Source of the DNA: Pseudoruegeria sp. SK021
GTDB taxonomy: Bacteria; Pseudomonadota; Alphaproteobacteria; Rhodobacterales; Rhodobacteraceae
Assembly (NCBI RefSeq): GCF_002119405.1
Contig: NZ_MTBG01000004.1
Coordinates: 84,279 to 148,278 of the forward strand
Direction: 5' to 3'
DNA: 64,000 nucleotides
The first letter of the stretch is position 1; the number at the start of each line of letters is the position of its first letter. Shown here piece after piece: positions 43,126 to 52,400 of the stretch. The notes under the pieces were generated by a model. The model had not been told where the DNA came from. It did not search any database and saw only the letters and a program-made list of their open reading frames with translations. Made by a program: the position numbers and the translations under genes.

Positions 43126-46100
43126 CTATTCGGACGACGCCAACAGACTGGCATTGCCCCCGGCAGCCGTGGTGTCGATACACAGGTGCCGCTCTGCCAC
43201 AAAACGGGTCGGGGCGATGACCTGCGTTTCCAACGGCACGATCGCCCCGCCGCGCCGCGCCAGCGCAAGGCGAAGATCGCGGGTCCAATCCGACCCTCCG
43301 GCCGCGGCCACCGCCGCAATGCCCGTCAGCCCGGTCAGACTAGCGGCGGCGACCGTACCATCCACCGTCACAACCGGCGCTCCCGCTTGGATCAGCGGCG
43401 CGGCAGCGGCCTTCGCTCCCGGCGCAACGATCACCACCGGACAGCCAACCCCCAAGGCCTGAACCGCCTGCGCCACCGCAATCTCTGCCGTCGGCCCCAG
43501 ACACAGCACGCCGCCTTTGGGATGCAGGCTCAACCGGTTGCTTTCGCCAGTCGGTCCCGGCAGGGTCTGCGCCCCCATATCCAGGGCCGCCGTCGCCGAC
43601 AGCGCCCGCCGCACCACACCGTTCGCGCCGGACATCGCCTTGCGCAACACCGCCACCCGATCAGGCCGGGCCGCCCAGTTGCGCGCATCCGGCGTGTCGA
43701 TCAGTGCCTGCACCGCGTCCTGCGACACGATCGGCCCAACCGGAGCCGGATAGTGCGCCGCCTTTCCCGTCCGCCGGAACCGCGTCAGATACAGCGGCCC
43801 GCCCGCCTTTGGCCCGGTTCCCGACAGCCCCTCGCCGCCGAACGGCTGACTGCCGACAATCGCGCCGATCTGGTTGCGGTTCACATAGGTATTGCCGACA
43901 TGGATCCGCTCGACGATCTGCTGCACCCGGTCGTCGATCCGCGTGTGCAACCCAAAGGTCAGACCATAGCCCCGCCCATTGATGGCATCGACAACCTTGT
44001 CGATATCCCGGGCCTTGAAACTGGCCACGTGCAGAACCGGACCAAAGACCTCTTTCTCCAGATCGCCAATGCCGCCAACCGTGATCACTGCCGGCGCCAC
44101 ATAAGTTCCGTGCGCCGGGGCCTCCAGCGTCTTCAACAGCCGCCCCTCGTCGCGGGCCTTGGCGACATAAGCCGAAATCTCGGCCTGCGCATCAGCGTCA
44201 ATCACCGGCGACACATCAGTATCGCTGCGCCACGGATCACCAATGCACAGCGCCTCCATCGCGCCATAGAGCATCTCCAGCAACCGCTCTCGGGCCTCGT
44301 CCTGCACATACAGCATCCGCAGTGCCGAGCAGCGTTGCCCCGCCGACTGGAACGTCGACAGCAGAATGTCGCGCACCGCCTGCTCGGTCAGCGCGGTGCT
44401 GTCGACGATCATCACGTTCAGACCGCCGGTTTCAGCGATCAGCACCGCCTCTGGCCCGGCATTCTCTGCCAGCGCCCTGTGAATGATCTGCGCCACCTCG
44501 GTCGACCCGGTAAAGCAGACCCCGGCGATCCCCGGTGCCGCCGTCAGCGGCCCGCCCACCGTCGGCCCATCGCCGGGCAGCAGTTGCAACGCCGCCTCGG
44601 GCACCCCGGCTTGCCGCATCAGACGCACCGCCAGCGCCGCGATCAGCGGGGTCTGTTCAGCCGGTTTGGCCAGCACCGCGTTGCCCGCCGCAAGCGCCGC
44701 CGCCACCTGCCCCGAGAAAATCGCCAGCGGGAAGTTCCACGGGCTGATGCAGACGAAGACGCCGCAGGGGGTGCCCGGGTCCTCCTCGTCCAACCGCTCG
44801 GCCTCATTCGCGTAATAGCGCAGGAAATCCACCGCCTCGCGCACTTCGGCAATCCCGTCTGGCACGGATTTCCCGGCCTCTCGGGTTGCCAGCGCGGTCA
44901 GTTCGGCAATGTTGTCTTCATAAAGATCCGCCGTCTTGCGCAAGATCGCCGCACGTTCGGCCACCGGCACTGCCGACCATTCCGCAAAGCCATCCGCAGA
45001 CGCCGCCAATGCGGCCTGCACCTCAGCCGGGGTTGCCTCGAACACCTCGCCCACCACCCGGTTCGGGTCGGCAGGCGACAGCGCTTTGCGGCCCGCGCCG
45101 CTCGGGGCCGGGTTGCCGGCAATCATCGGGCCAGCCGTCCAGCGCCTGTCGGCAAAGGCCTCACGCGCCGCCAGCAACGGCAAGATCGAAGCCGGCTCAT
45201 TCACCCGGAACCCCCGAGAGTTGGCCCGATCTGGCCCGAACAATTCCCCCGGAAGCCGGATCGCCGGATTGGCAATGGCATCGCCCAAGGCCTCAACCTC
45301 GGCCACCGGATCGCGGGAAATATCAGTTGCAGGAATGTCCTCGTCCACCACCTGATTGACGAAACTGCTATTCGCGCCGTTTTCCAGCAATCGCCGCACC
45401 AGATAAGCCAGCAAATCGCGATGCGCCCCGACCGGCGCATAAATCCGGCACCGCGTGCCCGAGCCCGATTTGACAATGCCATGCAGACTTTCGCCCATGC
45501 CATGCAGACGCTGAAATTCAAAACTATCGGTGTCATTGCCCGCCATGGCCAGCACGGCGGCACAGGTATGGGCATTGTGGGTGGCAAATTGCGGATAAAT
45601 CCGGTCACGCCGGTCCATCAACATCTGCGCGCAGGCCATATAGCTGAGATCGGTGTTGATCTTGCGGGTGAACACCGGAAAGCTGTTCACGCCCAATTCT
45701 TGCGCCAGTTTGATTTCCGTATCCCAATAGGCGCCCTTGACCAGCCGCACCATGATCTTGCGATCCAGCCGCTCGGCCATGTCATACAGCGTCTCGATCA
45801 CCGGAGCGGCACGGCGACCGTAAGCCTGCACCACCACCCCAAACCCGTCCCAGCCCGCCAGCGCCGGGTCCGACAGGATCGCCTCGATCACATCCAGCGA
45901 CAGGTCCAGTCGGTCTTGTTCCTCGGCGTCGATGTTAAAGCCAATTTGCGCCTTCGCCGCCTGCTTGGCCAGATCCAGCGCGCGGGGCACCAGTTCGGCC
46001 ATCACCGTCGCCTTGTGGGTGTATTCATAACGCGGATGCAGCGCCGACAACTTGACCGAGATTCCCGGGCTCGACCGGACATCGCCCTTCGACTGCTTGG

Positions 46101-46791
46101 CAATCGCCGCTATCGCCTTGGCATAGGCCAGATGATAGCGCACCGCATCGGCATCGGTGCGGGCCGCTTCGCCCAGCATATCATAGGAATAGGTATAGCC
46201 TTTGCCTTCCAACGCACGGGCGTTCTTTAATCCCTCGTCGATGGTCTGGCCCAACACGAACTGACGGCCCAGCAGCTTCATGGATTGGGCAACAGCGGTC
46301 CGCACCACCGGCTCGCCCATCCGGCGCACCAGCCCGCGCAGCGCCCGCGCCGGACCCTTGGGATCATCATCCAGAACCTTGCCCGTCAACATCAACGCCC
46401 AAGTCGAGGTATTGACCAAGGGCGACGAGGATTTGCCCAGATGCGCGCCCCAGTTCGATGGCTCGATCTTGTCATGGATCAGATCGTCGATGGTTTCGGC
46501 ATCCGGCACCCGCAACAGCGCTTCGGCCAGACACATCAACCCGACGCCCTCATCGGTAGACAGGCCATACTCGGCCAGAAACGCCTCCATCATCGACGGC
46601 GAGGTTTCCTTGCGTACCCGCTCGACGATCCGCGCCCCTGCCGCCGCCACTGCGGCGCGGTCCGGGGCCGACAAAGCTATGCGTCTCGTCAGATCCCGGA
46701 TTACGGTCGCCTCGTCCAACCCATATCGGTTCCGCACGGCCTGCCGACACTGCGACAGGTTTGATCCATCCATCATCCGGGCTTCTGTCAT
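43126..46791 (-). CDS. putA: Bifunctional proline dehydrogenase / delta-1-pyrroline-5-carboxylate dehydrogenase PutA
   Basis: Two-step proline oxidation enzyme of 1221 residues. The PRODH domain (roughly 150-470) shows SVKLSALHPRYEYTH, GFNIDAEEQDRLDLSL, VVVQAYGRRAAPVI and MVRLVKGAYWDTEIK. The aldehyde dehydrogenase domain (roughly 550-1010) has FVCISPWNFPLAIF, the catalytic Glu in IAETGGLNVMIVDS, the catalytic Cys in FQSAGQRCSALRMLYV, and KEVFGPVLHV. About 200 further residues form the C-terminal domain of long PutA proteins. There is no N-terminal ribbon-helix-helix, so it is not its own repressor. ATG 46791 follows GGAGAG. Divergent from an MFS gene across a 324-base gap with an 11-base repeat array. 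Confidence 0.95.
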   Translation of the reverse strand: MTEARMMDGSNLSQCRQAVRNRYGLDEATVIRDLTRRIALSAPDRAAVAAAGARIVERVRKETSPSMMEAFLAEYGLSTDEGVGLMCLAEALLRVPDAETIDDLIHDKIEPSNWGAHLGKSSSPLVNTSTWALMLTGKVLDDDPKGPARALRGLVRRMGEPVVRTAVAQSMKLLGRQFVLGQTIDEGLKNARALEGKGYTYSYDMLGEAARTDADAVRYHLAYAKAIAAIAKQSKGDVRSSPGISVKLSALHPRYEYTHKATVMAELVPRALDLAKQAAKAQIGFNIDAEEQDRLDLSLDVIEAILSDPALAGWDGFGVVVQAYGRRAAPVIETLYDMAERLDRKIMVRLVKGAYWDTEIKLAQELGVNSFPVFTRKINTDLSYMACAQMLMDRRDRIYPQFATHNAHTCAAVLAMAGNDTDSFEFQRLHGMGESLHGIVKSGSGTRCRIYAPVGAHRDLLAYLVRRLLENGANSSFVNQVVDEDIPATDISRDPVAEVEALGDAIANPAIRLPGELFGPDRANSRGFRVNEPASILPLLAAREAFADRRWTAGPMIAGNPAPSGAGRKALSPADPNRVVGEVFEATPAEVQAALAASADGFAEWSAVPVAERAAILRKTADLYEDNIAELTALATREAGKSVPDGIAEVREAVDFLRYYANEAERLDEEDPGTPCGVFVCISPWNFPLAIFSGQVAAALAAGNAVLAKPAEQTPLIAALAVRLMRQAGVPEAALQLLPGDGPTVGGPLTAAPGIAGVCFTGSTEVAQIIHRALAENAGPEAVLIAETGGLNVMIVDSTALTEQAVRDILLSTFQSAGQRCSALRMLYVQDEARERLLEMLYGAMEALCIGDPWRSDTDVSPVIDADAQAEISAYVAKARDEGRLLKTLEAPAHGTYVAPAVITVGGIGDLEKEVFGPVLHVASFKARDIDKVVDAINGRGYGLTFGLHTRIDDRVQQIVERIHVGNTYVNRNQIGAIVGSQPFGGEGLSGTGPKAGGPLYLTRFRRTGKAAHYPAPVGPIVSQDAVQALIDTPDARNWAARPDRVAVLRKAMSGANGVVRRALSATAALDMGAQTLPGPTGESNRLSLHPKGGVLCLGPTAEIAVAQAVQALGVGCPVVIVAPGAKAAAAPLIQAGAPVVTVDGTVAAASLTGLTGIAAVAAAGGSDWTRDLRLALARRGGAIVPLETQVIAPTRFVAERHLCIDTTAAGGNASLLASSE

Positions 46792-47115
46792 GATCTCTCC
46801 AATTCCGCGTAGCGCCTGACCCGACCCTAGGGCCGCCGGTTCGGCGCAGTAAATCCCTTGCGAAAATTTCTTTCGCCGCAACCGCCCCGTTCTGCGCTTG
46901 CGCCGCCGCCATGCCCCTGCCGACCGATCGAAACCGCCCGCCTTTCGGGCATCGCACCCACCCCGAACCACCGCGCGGCGGTCCGACAAAAGTCCGACGA
47001 AAGTCCGAAAGAAATCCGACACCGGATTTTGCCGAAAATCGCGCTGGCACCCCGGCGGGGTCATGCGACGAAAAAGGAGATGATCACGCCGCGTTACCGG
47101 TGATAGGGTCACCGG
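46792..47115. promoter_or_regulatory. putA / MFS divergent intergenic region
   Basis: 324 bases without a recognised gene between divergent putA and the MFS gene. A GC-rich part holds only short, unsupported frames. The notable content is the four-unit 11-base repeat array at 46981-47020. No PutR/Lrp-type site or clear promoter elements were identified by eye. Confidence 0.4.
46981..47020. repeat. Array of four 11-base tandem repeats, copy B
   Basis: Units begin at 46981, 46992, 47003 and 47014: GTCCGACAAAA, GTCCGACGAAA, GTCCGAAAGAA and ATCCGAC. Period and core match copy A at 15326 exactly. The array lies about 96 bases before the MFS start and 190 bases upstream of the putA start. Confidence 0.7.
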
Positions 47116-48381
47116 ATGGTTCGGTATCTTCTTCCCATTAGCGCCCTTTTGTTCGGTTCAGCGTTGCTGCTGTTTGCCGGAGGTTTGAACAGTCTGATCT
47201 TGCCAGTGCGCGGGTCGGCTGAGGGATTTTCTGCGATTTCTCTAGGGCTTCTGGGCACCGGCTGGGCCTGCGGCTATGTCGCCGGATGCCTGATCACCCC
47301 GCGCCTTGTCAGTCGCACCGGCCATATCCGCGCCTTCGGCGTCATGGCCTCATTCGCCGCCGTCTCGATCCTCGGGTCGCTATTGCTGATCTCGCCTTGG
47401 GCGTGGATCCCGCTTCGGGCCGTCACCGGCTTCTGTTTTGCCGGGGCCGCCATGATCGTCGAAAGCTGGCTCAGCGAACGCACCGAAGCCCGCTCGCGCG
47501 GCAAGATTTTTGGCGTCTACACCATGGTCAACCTGCTGGCCTCCACCGGCGGGCAGATGTCGATAACCCTCGGGGATATCGACGGATTTTTCTTCTTCGT
47601 CGTCGGAGGGATCATCTATTGTCTGGCGTTGATCCCGATCACAATCTCCTCCAGCGTGTCGCCAAATCCACTGGTGTCGGTGTCACTGAACGTGCCAGCG
47701 CTGTGGCGAAATTCGCCGATTGCGGTGTTCGGCGTCTTCATGGTTGGCATCTCTAATGGGTCATTCGGCACCCTCTCGGCCGTCTATGCCGAACGGGTCG
47801 CGTTGCCGCTAAACAGTGTCGCGCTATTTGCCAGCCTGCCAATTCTGGTGGGTGCCCTATCCCAAATCCCCGTCGGATACCTGTCGGACCGCATGGACCG
47901 CCGCAAGGTCCTGATCGGTTTGGCCTTCATGGGCATGCTTGCGGATCTGATCTTTATCCTGATGCGCCTTGACGGCACCTTCCAATACCTTGCCGCCGTC
48001 AGCCTGTATGGTGCCTCAATTTTTGCCATGTATCCGGTCATCCTCGCCCATGCCAACGACCACGCCGAAGACGGCACCTTCATTCAGACCAGCGGCGGAT
48101 TGCTGATGGTCTTCGGATTGGGTTGCATCGTCGGCCCGTTAATTGCCGGCGTCGGCATGAGCACAATCGGGGTCAGCGGACTGTTCATGACCTCGCTCAT
48201 GGCCCATGTGCTGATGGTTCTGTTCGCCCTGTGGCGGATCAATGTCCGGGCCGCCGTAAAGGGCCACTCCAAGGGCGCATTCATGCACGTGCCGTCCATT
48301 CCGACCACAACCCCGGAAGCTGCAACCTTCACCACGCCTGAACCGGACGAATCCTATGGCGGTTCAGGCAACGCATCCTGA
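47116..48381 (+). CDS. MFS transporter (YcaD-like)
   Basis: Major-facilitator permease of 421 residues with twelve predicted helices. It starts LLPISALLFGSALLLFAGGLNSLILPVRG and shows GYVAGCLITPRLVSRTGHIRAFG, the loop 2-3 type motif, and WLSERTEARSRGKIFGVYTMVNLLAS (about 112-140), followed by GYLSDRMDRRKVLIG between helices 8 and 9. This pattern is that of YcaD and related members of unknown substrate. The C-terminal tail (about 385-421) is soluble and Thr/Pro-rich. The stop codon lies inside a terminator hairpin. Confidence 0.85.
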   Translation: MVRYLLPISALLFGSALLLFAGGLNSLILPVRGSAEGFSAISLGLLGTGWACGYVAGCLITPRLVSRTGHIRAFGVMASFAAVSILGSLLLISPWAWIPLRAVTGFCFAGAAMIVESWLSERTEARSRGKIFGVYTMVNLLASTGGQMSITLGDIDGFFFFVVGGIIYCLALIPITISSSVSPNPLVSVSLNVPALWRNSPIAVFGVFMVGISNGSFGTLSAVYAERVALPLNSVALFASLPILVGALSQIPVGYLSDRMDRRKVLIGLAFMGMLADLIFILMRLDGTFQYLAAVSLYGASIFAMYPVILAHANDHAEDGTFIQTSGGLLMVFGLGCIVGPLIAGVGMSTIGVSGLFMTSLMAHVLMVLFALWRINVRAAVKGHSKGAFMHVPSIPTTTPEAATFTTPEPDESYGGSGNAS

Positions 48382-48389
48382 ACCGCCAT
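48356..48389. terminator. Terminator hairpin overlapping MFS stop
   Basis: Perfect 13-base arms ATGGCGGTTCAGG (48356-48368) and CCTGAACCGCCAT (48377-48389) with an eight-base loop. The MFS stop codon (48379-48381) is inside the 3' arm, and the convergent dctM ends at 48395. It serves both genes. Coding sequence doubling as terminator explains the unusual C-terminal residues GGSGNAS. Confidence 0.7.
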
Positions 48390-48394
48390 TAGAG

Positions 48395-49699
48395 TTACTG
48401 CACAAATTTCGGCATGATCCAGCGCGGCAGGGCCAAGATGGCATCTGGCACAAGAATGATGAACATCAAGACCGCGATCATTGGCAGCAAGATCACGATT
48501 ACATCACGCATCGCGTCCACCAGACGTATTTTGCCGATGGAGGCCGCAATCAGCAGACACAATCCATAGGGCGGCGTCACAAGCCCAAAAGCCAAGGACA
48601 TCACGCCGATAATCGCAAAGTGAATCGGATGCATCCCGACATGAACCGTCACCGGATACAGCACCGTCCCCAGAATGATGATCGCTGGAATTGCGTCGAT
48701 GAACATGCCGATCAACAAGAATGCCAAGGCACACATGATGCCGGTGCCGGTGATGCCCAGTCCCAACGCTTCGATCTGGGCCACCAAGGCTGCCGGGATC
48801 TTGAAATAGGCCAGACACCAGCCAAAGGCCGAGGCCGTCCCGATGCAGAACAAGGTGATCGCGGAAAACCGGGCGCTGTCATACAAAATGCCCGGAAGCG
48901 CGCGCAATGTGACACTGCGATAGACCACGACCCCCAGAATGAGCGAGTATAGCACCGCAACCACCGAGGCTTCGGTCGGGGTGAAGAACCCCCCGACAAT
49001 ACCGCCGACGATGATCAAAGGCGTCATCAACGCCAGCGATGCCGACAGTGTCGCGGTCAGCAGGCCAATCAATGTCGAGCGCACATGCACCGGATAACCC
49101 CGGCGTTTGGCATAGATATAGACCGTCAGCATCTGAGAACCGGCGATCAGAACCCCCGGCAGGATCCCTGCAAGAAACAGCCCGCCGATGGAAACGGACA
49201 TCAACCCGCCCCAGACGACCATCAGGATCGACGGCGGAATGATCACACCCATCACACTGGAACAGGCCGTGATCGCCACCGCGAACGAACTGTCATAGCC
49301 TTCTTTTTTCATCTGCGGGATCAGCAAGGAACCGATCCCGGCAGCGTCCGCTGTTGAACTGCCCGAGATTCCGGCAAACAGCATCGACACCATCACGTTC
49401 ACATGGCCAAGACCGCCGGGTAAATGGCCGACCATAGCCCGCGCCAGCCGGATCAACCGGTCGGTGATCCCCGCGCCATTCATCAAATTGGCGGCCAACA
49501 GGAAAAACGGCACCGCCAACAACACGAACGAATTGTAGCTTTTGAACATCTCTCGCATCAGCAACACTGGCGTCAGCCGTGGATCAATGAAAAATACCGG
49601 CACCACGGCCAGTCCCAGCGCGAATGCAACCGGCACACGCAACACAACAAGCAGCGCGAATGTCCCGAACAGGATCGCAGCAACCTCACCTGGCCCCAT
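48395..49699 (-). CDS. TRAP transporter large permease (DctM), second system
   Basis: Transport subunit of 434 residues, the standard DctM length. It shows FVLLAVPFFLLAANLMNGAGITDRLI (about 56-82), MLFAGISGSSTADAAGIGSLLIPQM (about 105-130), SVMGVIIPPSILMVVWGGLMSVSIGGLFLAG and FGLVTPPYGLCLLIAASIG. The ATG at 49699 follows AAAGGAGC and overlaps the DctQ end by 14 bases. Third gene of the minus-strand operon dctP-dctQ-dctM. Unlike the first TRAP system, no catabolic enzyme is in its operon, so the substrate is open. Confidence 0.93.
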   Translation of the reverse strand: MGPGEVAAILFGTFALLVVLRVPVAFALGLAVVPVFFIDPRLTPVLLMREMFKSYNSFVLLAVPFFLLAANLMNGAGITDRLIRLARAMVGHLPGGLGHVNVMVSMLFAGISGSSTADAAGIGSLLIPQMKKEGYDSSFAVAITACSSVMGVIIPPSILMVVWGGLMSVSIGGLFLAGILPGVLIAGSQMLTVYIYAKRRGYPVHVRSTLIGLLTATLSASLALMTPLIIVGGIVGGFFTPTEASVVAVLYSLILGVVVYRSVTLRALPGILYDSARFSAITLFCIGTASAFGWCLAYFKIPAALVAQIEALGLGITGTGIMCALAFLLIGMFIDAIPAIIILGTVLYPVTVHVGMHPIHFAIIGVMSLAFGLVTPPYGLCLLIAASIGKIRLVDAMRDVIVILLPMIAVLMFIILVPDAILALPRWIMPKFVQ

Positions 49700-50180
49700 G
49701 AGGCGCTCCTTTGCGATAGTCATTAATGTCGTTGTAAGCCCGCTCAGCCGTAAACAGGACCCATGTTGCCCCGGCGATCGGCCATGCGATGTAGATCGAG
49801 AGCATGGGCAACCCGGAAATTTCGGAACGCTGGCGGGAGCCGAGAATCCCAAAATCATAGCCCCAGATCAAGAACGACACCGCCATCAGCAGGATCGCGG
49901 CATGCACGATCAGTTTGCCGATCAACTCCACCAAGGGATTAGGGCTGTGGGGCAGCAGATCCACATCGAAATGGGTGCCGTCGCGCACAGCGATCATGGC
50001 GCCGATCATGATGATCCACACAAAGCAGAACCGGGCGATTTCCTCAGTCCAGATATAGCGCGGGATCACGCCAGTATAACGGCTGAGGATCTGCATCGAT
50101 ACCGGCACGATTAAAGCGGTGATCAACAGCGTTAATAATAGTTTCAGAAGGCGATAATAGCCTTCGATCAGCACACGCAT
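49686..50180 (-). CDS. TRAP transporter small permease (DctQ), second system
   Basis: Four-helix membrane subunit of 164 residues. It begins MRVLIEGYYRLLKLLLTLLITALIVPVSMQILSRY and contains the family core YIWTEEIARFCFVWIIMIGAMIAVRDGTHFDVD (about 43-75), then LVELIGKLIVHAAILLMAVSFLIWGYDF and ending PIAGATWVLFTAERAY. ATG 50180 is preceded by only a weak ribosome binding site. The gap to dctP contains a long hairpin. Confidence 0.9.
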   Translation of the reverse strand: MRVLIEGYYRLLKLLLTLLITALIVPVSMQILSRYTGVIPRYIWTEEIARFCFVWIIMIGAMIAVRDGTHFDVDLLPHSPNPLVELIGKLIVHAAILLMAVSFLIWGYDFGILGSRQRSEISGLPMLSIYIAWPIAGATWVLFTAERAYNDINDYRKGAPHGAR

Positions 50181-50221
50181 GGTGGCTCTCGTTTTAAGGT
50201 CAGGACAGGGTTCGCGGGGGG

Positions 50222-50257
50222 GTGTGGCTTGCGGGGCACCCGCCCCGCAAGCCACAC
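50222..50257 (-). terminator. 15-bp hairpin between dctP and dctQ
   Basis: Perfect 15-base arms GTGTGGCTTGCGGGG (50222-50236) and CCCCGCAAGCCACAC (50243-50257) with a six-base loop, seven bases after the dctP stop at 50264. No U run follows in the minus direction, so partial termination or 3'-end protection of the dctP message is more likely than full termination. Confidence 0.65.
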
Positions 50258-50263
50258 GCGGAA

Positions 50264-51244
50264 TTACTGAACCGCTTCGATCGATTTCAGAACTTCCGAC
50301 GCACCAAGGCTTTCCGCATAGGACGCCTTGACTGGTGCCGCCAGTTCCAGAAGCTTGTCGCGTTCAGTGAACACGTAGGTCGTCAGCAACCCGTCCTTTT
50401 CCATAGCTTGCAACTTGGCGCTGTCTTGGCCGCTTTCCAATTCGCGGCCCAGCTTTCCGGCGGCCTTTCCGGCCTCAAGAACGCAGGCCTGCTCTTCCGG
50501 CGACAGCCGTTCATATGTGGCGTTCGAGAAGGCAATCGGACGCACAGTAATGGCGTGCTGGGTCAGCGAAATATCCGGTCCGACCTCATAGAACTTCATC
50601 TGCTCGATACCCGAGGCTTCGTTTTCAGCACCATCAATAACCCCGGTCTGAATGGCGTTATAGACCTCGTCATAGGCAATTACCGACGGGGCCGCGCCGA
50701 TCGCTTCGAAGATCTGGGTCTGAATTGGGGCCCCCATCACGCGCATGGGCAGACCCGACAATTCTTCCATATTGGTAATCGGTCGGTTGACGATCAACTG
50801 CCGGGTGCCGCCGCCAGCATAGCCGATCAGCCGAACATTGGCCTTTGCCAGCACGTCATCCGCCAGCGGGGACAGCGCATCCTGATCCATCACCGCGTTC
50901 CAGTGATCCAAATCACGGAACAAAAACGGCATATCCATCAGCGGCGCCATTTGGCTGAAGGTCGACATATGCGAAGGACTGACGATGGCGTAATCCACCG
51001 CAATCCCTTGGCTCATATTCTCGAAATAGTCCTTTTCCAGACCCAGTTCAGAATTCAGGTGAAGCTCAAACGTCAGTGATCCACCCGAACATTCACCCGC
51101 GACACGTTCAAATTCACGCAACGCTTTGCCATAGGAATGGTTGTCGTCAAACTGAACAGCGCCGACCAGTTCGGTTGCATAGATCGGTGTCGCCATGACA
51201 GCCGATATGGCGCCGCCGAGCAACGCTTTCTTCAGAGTATTCAT
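50264..51244 (-). CDS. TRAP transporter periplasmic binding protein (DctP), second system
   Basis: Periplasmic receptor of 326 residues with a signal peptide (KKALLGGAISAVMATPIYA, about 23). The mature part shows VQFDDNHSYGKALREFERVAGECSGGSL, NMEELSGLPMRVMGAPIQTQIFEAIGA (substrate Arg about 162), and YDEVYNAIQTGVIDGAENEASG, the DctP signature. The two Cys (in GECSGG and EEQACVLEAG) may form a disulfide. First gene of the operon; AGGAC before ATG 51244. The ligand is probably an organic acid but is not identifiable. Confidence 0.92.
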   Translation of the reverse strand: MNTLKKALLGGAISAVMATPIYATELVGAVQFDDNHSYGKALREFERVAGECSGGSLTFELHLNSELGLEKDYFENMSQGIAVDYAIVSPSHMSTFSQMAPLMDMPFLFRDLDHWNAVMDQDALSPLADDVLAKANVRLIGYAGGGTRQLIVNRPITNMEELSGLPMRVMGAPIQTQIFEAIGAAPSVIAYDEVYNAIQTGVIDGAENEASGIEQMKFYEVGPDISLTQHAITVRPIAFSNATYERLSPEEQACVLEAGKAAGKLGRELESGQDSAKLQAMEKDGLLTTYVFTERDKLLELAAPVKASYAESLGASEVLKSIEAVQ

Positions 51245-51476
51245 GTGTCCTCCCAGACTACAAGTAAGCTGCGATCGTCCCGTCGCTTGGTTTGAACTTG
51301 TATGGCAGATTTAGCGCGTCTGCGACGTTGTGTCCACTCCCTTTCAAGGGGGGCCAGATGTCTGCCCGCAGGTCCAACGCTGCGCTGGCGGGGCATCAGG
51401 TCCTGCCAATAAAATTTTGTTCGGCCTGCCGCAAAACCGAGATTGCCGCGTTAACAAATCCCGATAAGATCAGGAG

Positions 51477-52145
51477 ATGACATCATCGCGGTCTGACCTT
51501 TCTCAATATAGCCGGGCTGAACTGAGGTCCGATGCGGTCGTTCACATCGTCGGGCTGGTGGCTGCGCTGATCTCGGCGCCGGTACTGATTGCACTGTCGG
51601 CGGTCTGGCGCGGCGACACCCCCGCCATTCTGGGGGTCACGATCTATGGTTTGACCTTGGTCGCCATGATCCTTTGCTCGGCTCTTTATAACATGGTGCA
51701 CCGTCAATCTTGGCAAAAATGGCTACGGCGTCTGGATCATTCGGCAATCTATCTCAAGATCGCCGGCACGTTCACTCCGCTGGCCCTTCTCAGCGGCGCG
51801 CCGGTCGCGCTTCTGCTCAGCAGCCTATGGGCCTCGGCCTTCGCTGGATGCGGTTTACGTATCTTTGCACCGAACCGGTTTCGCTGGCTCGCCCTGACGC
51901 TGTATCTGGCCATGGGCTGGGCCGGAGTCTTTGGTGGCTGGGGCCTGATTTCTCAGTTTTCCGGGCCGGTGAAGGCGCTTATCCTGACCGGAGGCGGCCT
52001 ATACACAGTGGGCATGGGCTTTTACCTTTGGGAACGATTGCCGTTTCACAATACCATTTGGCACGTGTTCGTTTTGGTCGCCACCGTGACCTTTTACGCC
52101 GCCATCACGATCCATCTTGCGGACACCGCGCAGATACTGACATAG
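51477..52145 (+). CDS. Hemolysin III family membrane protein (PAQR-like)
   Basis: Seven-helix membrane protein of 222 residues of the HlyIII/YqfA family, related to PAQR receptors. Conserved sites: DAVVHIVGLVAALI (about 19-32), SALYNMVHRQSW (about 68), LRRLDHSAIYLKIAGTFTPLAL (about 85-105) and YLWERLPFHNTIWHVFVL (about 184-201), supplying the Ser/His/Asp/His metal set. Function in bacteria is uncertain; the hemolytic label is historical. AGGAG directly touches the ATG at 51477, an unusual spacing, so a leader role or poor expression is possible. About 230 bases from the divergent dctP. Confidence 0.87.
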   Translation: MTSSRSDLSQYSRAELRSDAVVHIVGLVAALISAPVLIALSAVWRGDTPAILGVTIYGLTLVAMILCSALYNMVHRQSWQKWLRRLDHSAIYLKIAGTFTPLALLSGAPVALLLSSLWASAFAGCGLRIFAPNRFRWLALTLYLAMGWAGVFGGWGLISQFSGPVKALILTGGGLYTVGMGFYLWERLPFHNTIWHVFVLVATVTFYAAITIHLADTAQILT

Positions 52146-52400
52146 CGCTCCGCCACGTTGTCGACGCGTTTGCCTCGCACGTCCCAACACGATCGCCTGA
52201 ATTTCCCGGTGTGATAGTTGGTTGAAGTGTCTGTTTTGATGAATTATTCAACAACCAGCGCATTTATTCCTTGCTATTGGATCGCAAGCACAGTCCCATC
52301 CCCGCGTGCTGCCTCGATCAGACGGATCACCGCAATCGCTGCGCTCGCATCATGGCACGGGGAAACTCGGCCGATCCGCTAGAATTAGGAACCGTATCTC
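52146..52400. promoter_or_regulatory. Upstream region of ABC operon
   Basis: 255 bases without a gene before the binding-protein gene at 52401. An imperfect inverted repeat, GGTTGAA near 52221 and TTCAACAACC near 52247, lies in an AT-richer stretch and could be a regulator site. No regulator gene is adjacent. Nothing else is recognisable. Confidence 0.25.

Noticed and set aside
42712..46230. A 1172-codon open frame on the plus strand
   Set aside because: It lies opposite putA, is rich in Arg, His, Gln and Pro, has no domain or motif, and is explained by high-GC codon use of putA.
51477..52145. A hemolysin toxin
   Set aside because: The HlyIII name is historical; the protein is a seven-helix PAQR-like membrane protein, not a secreted toxin.
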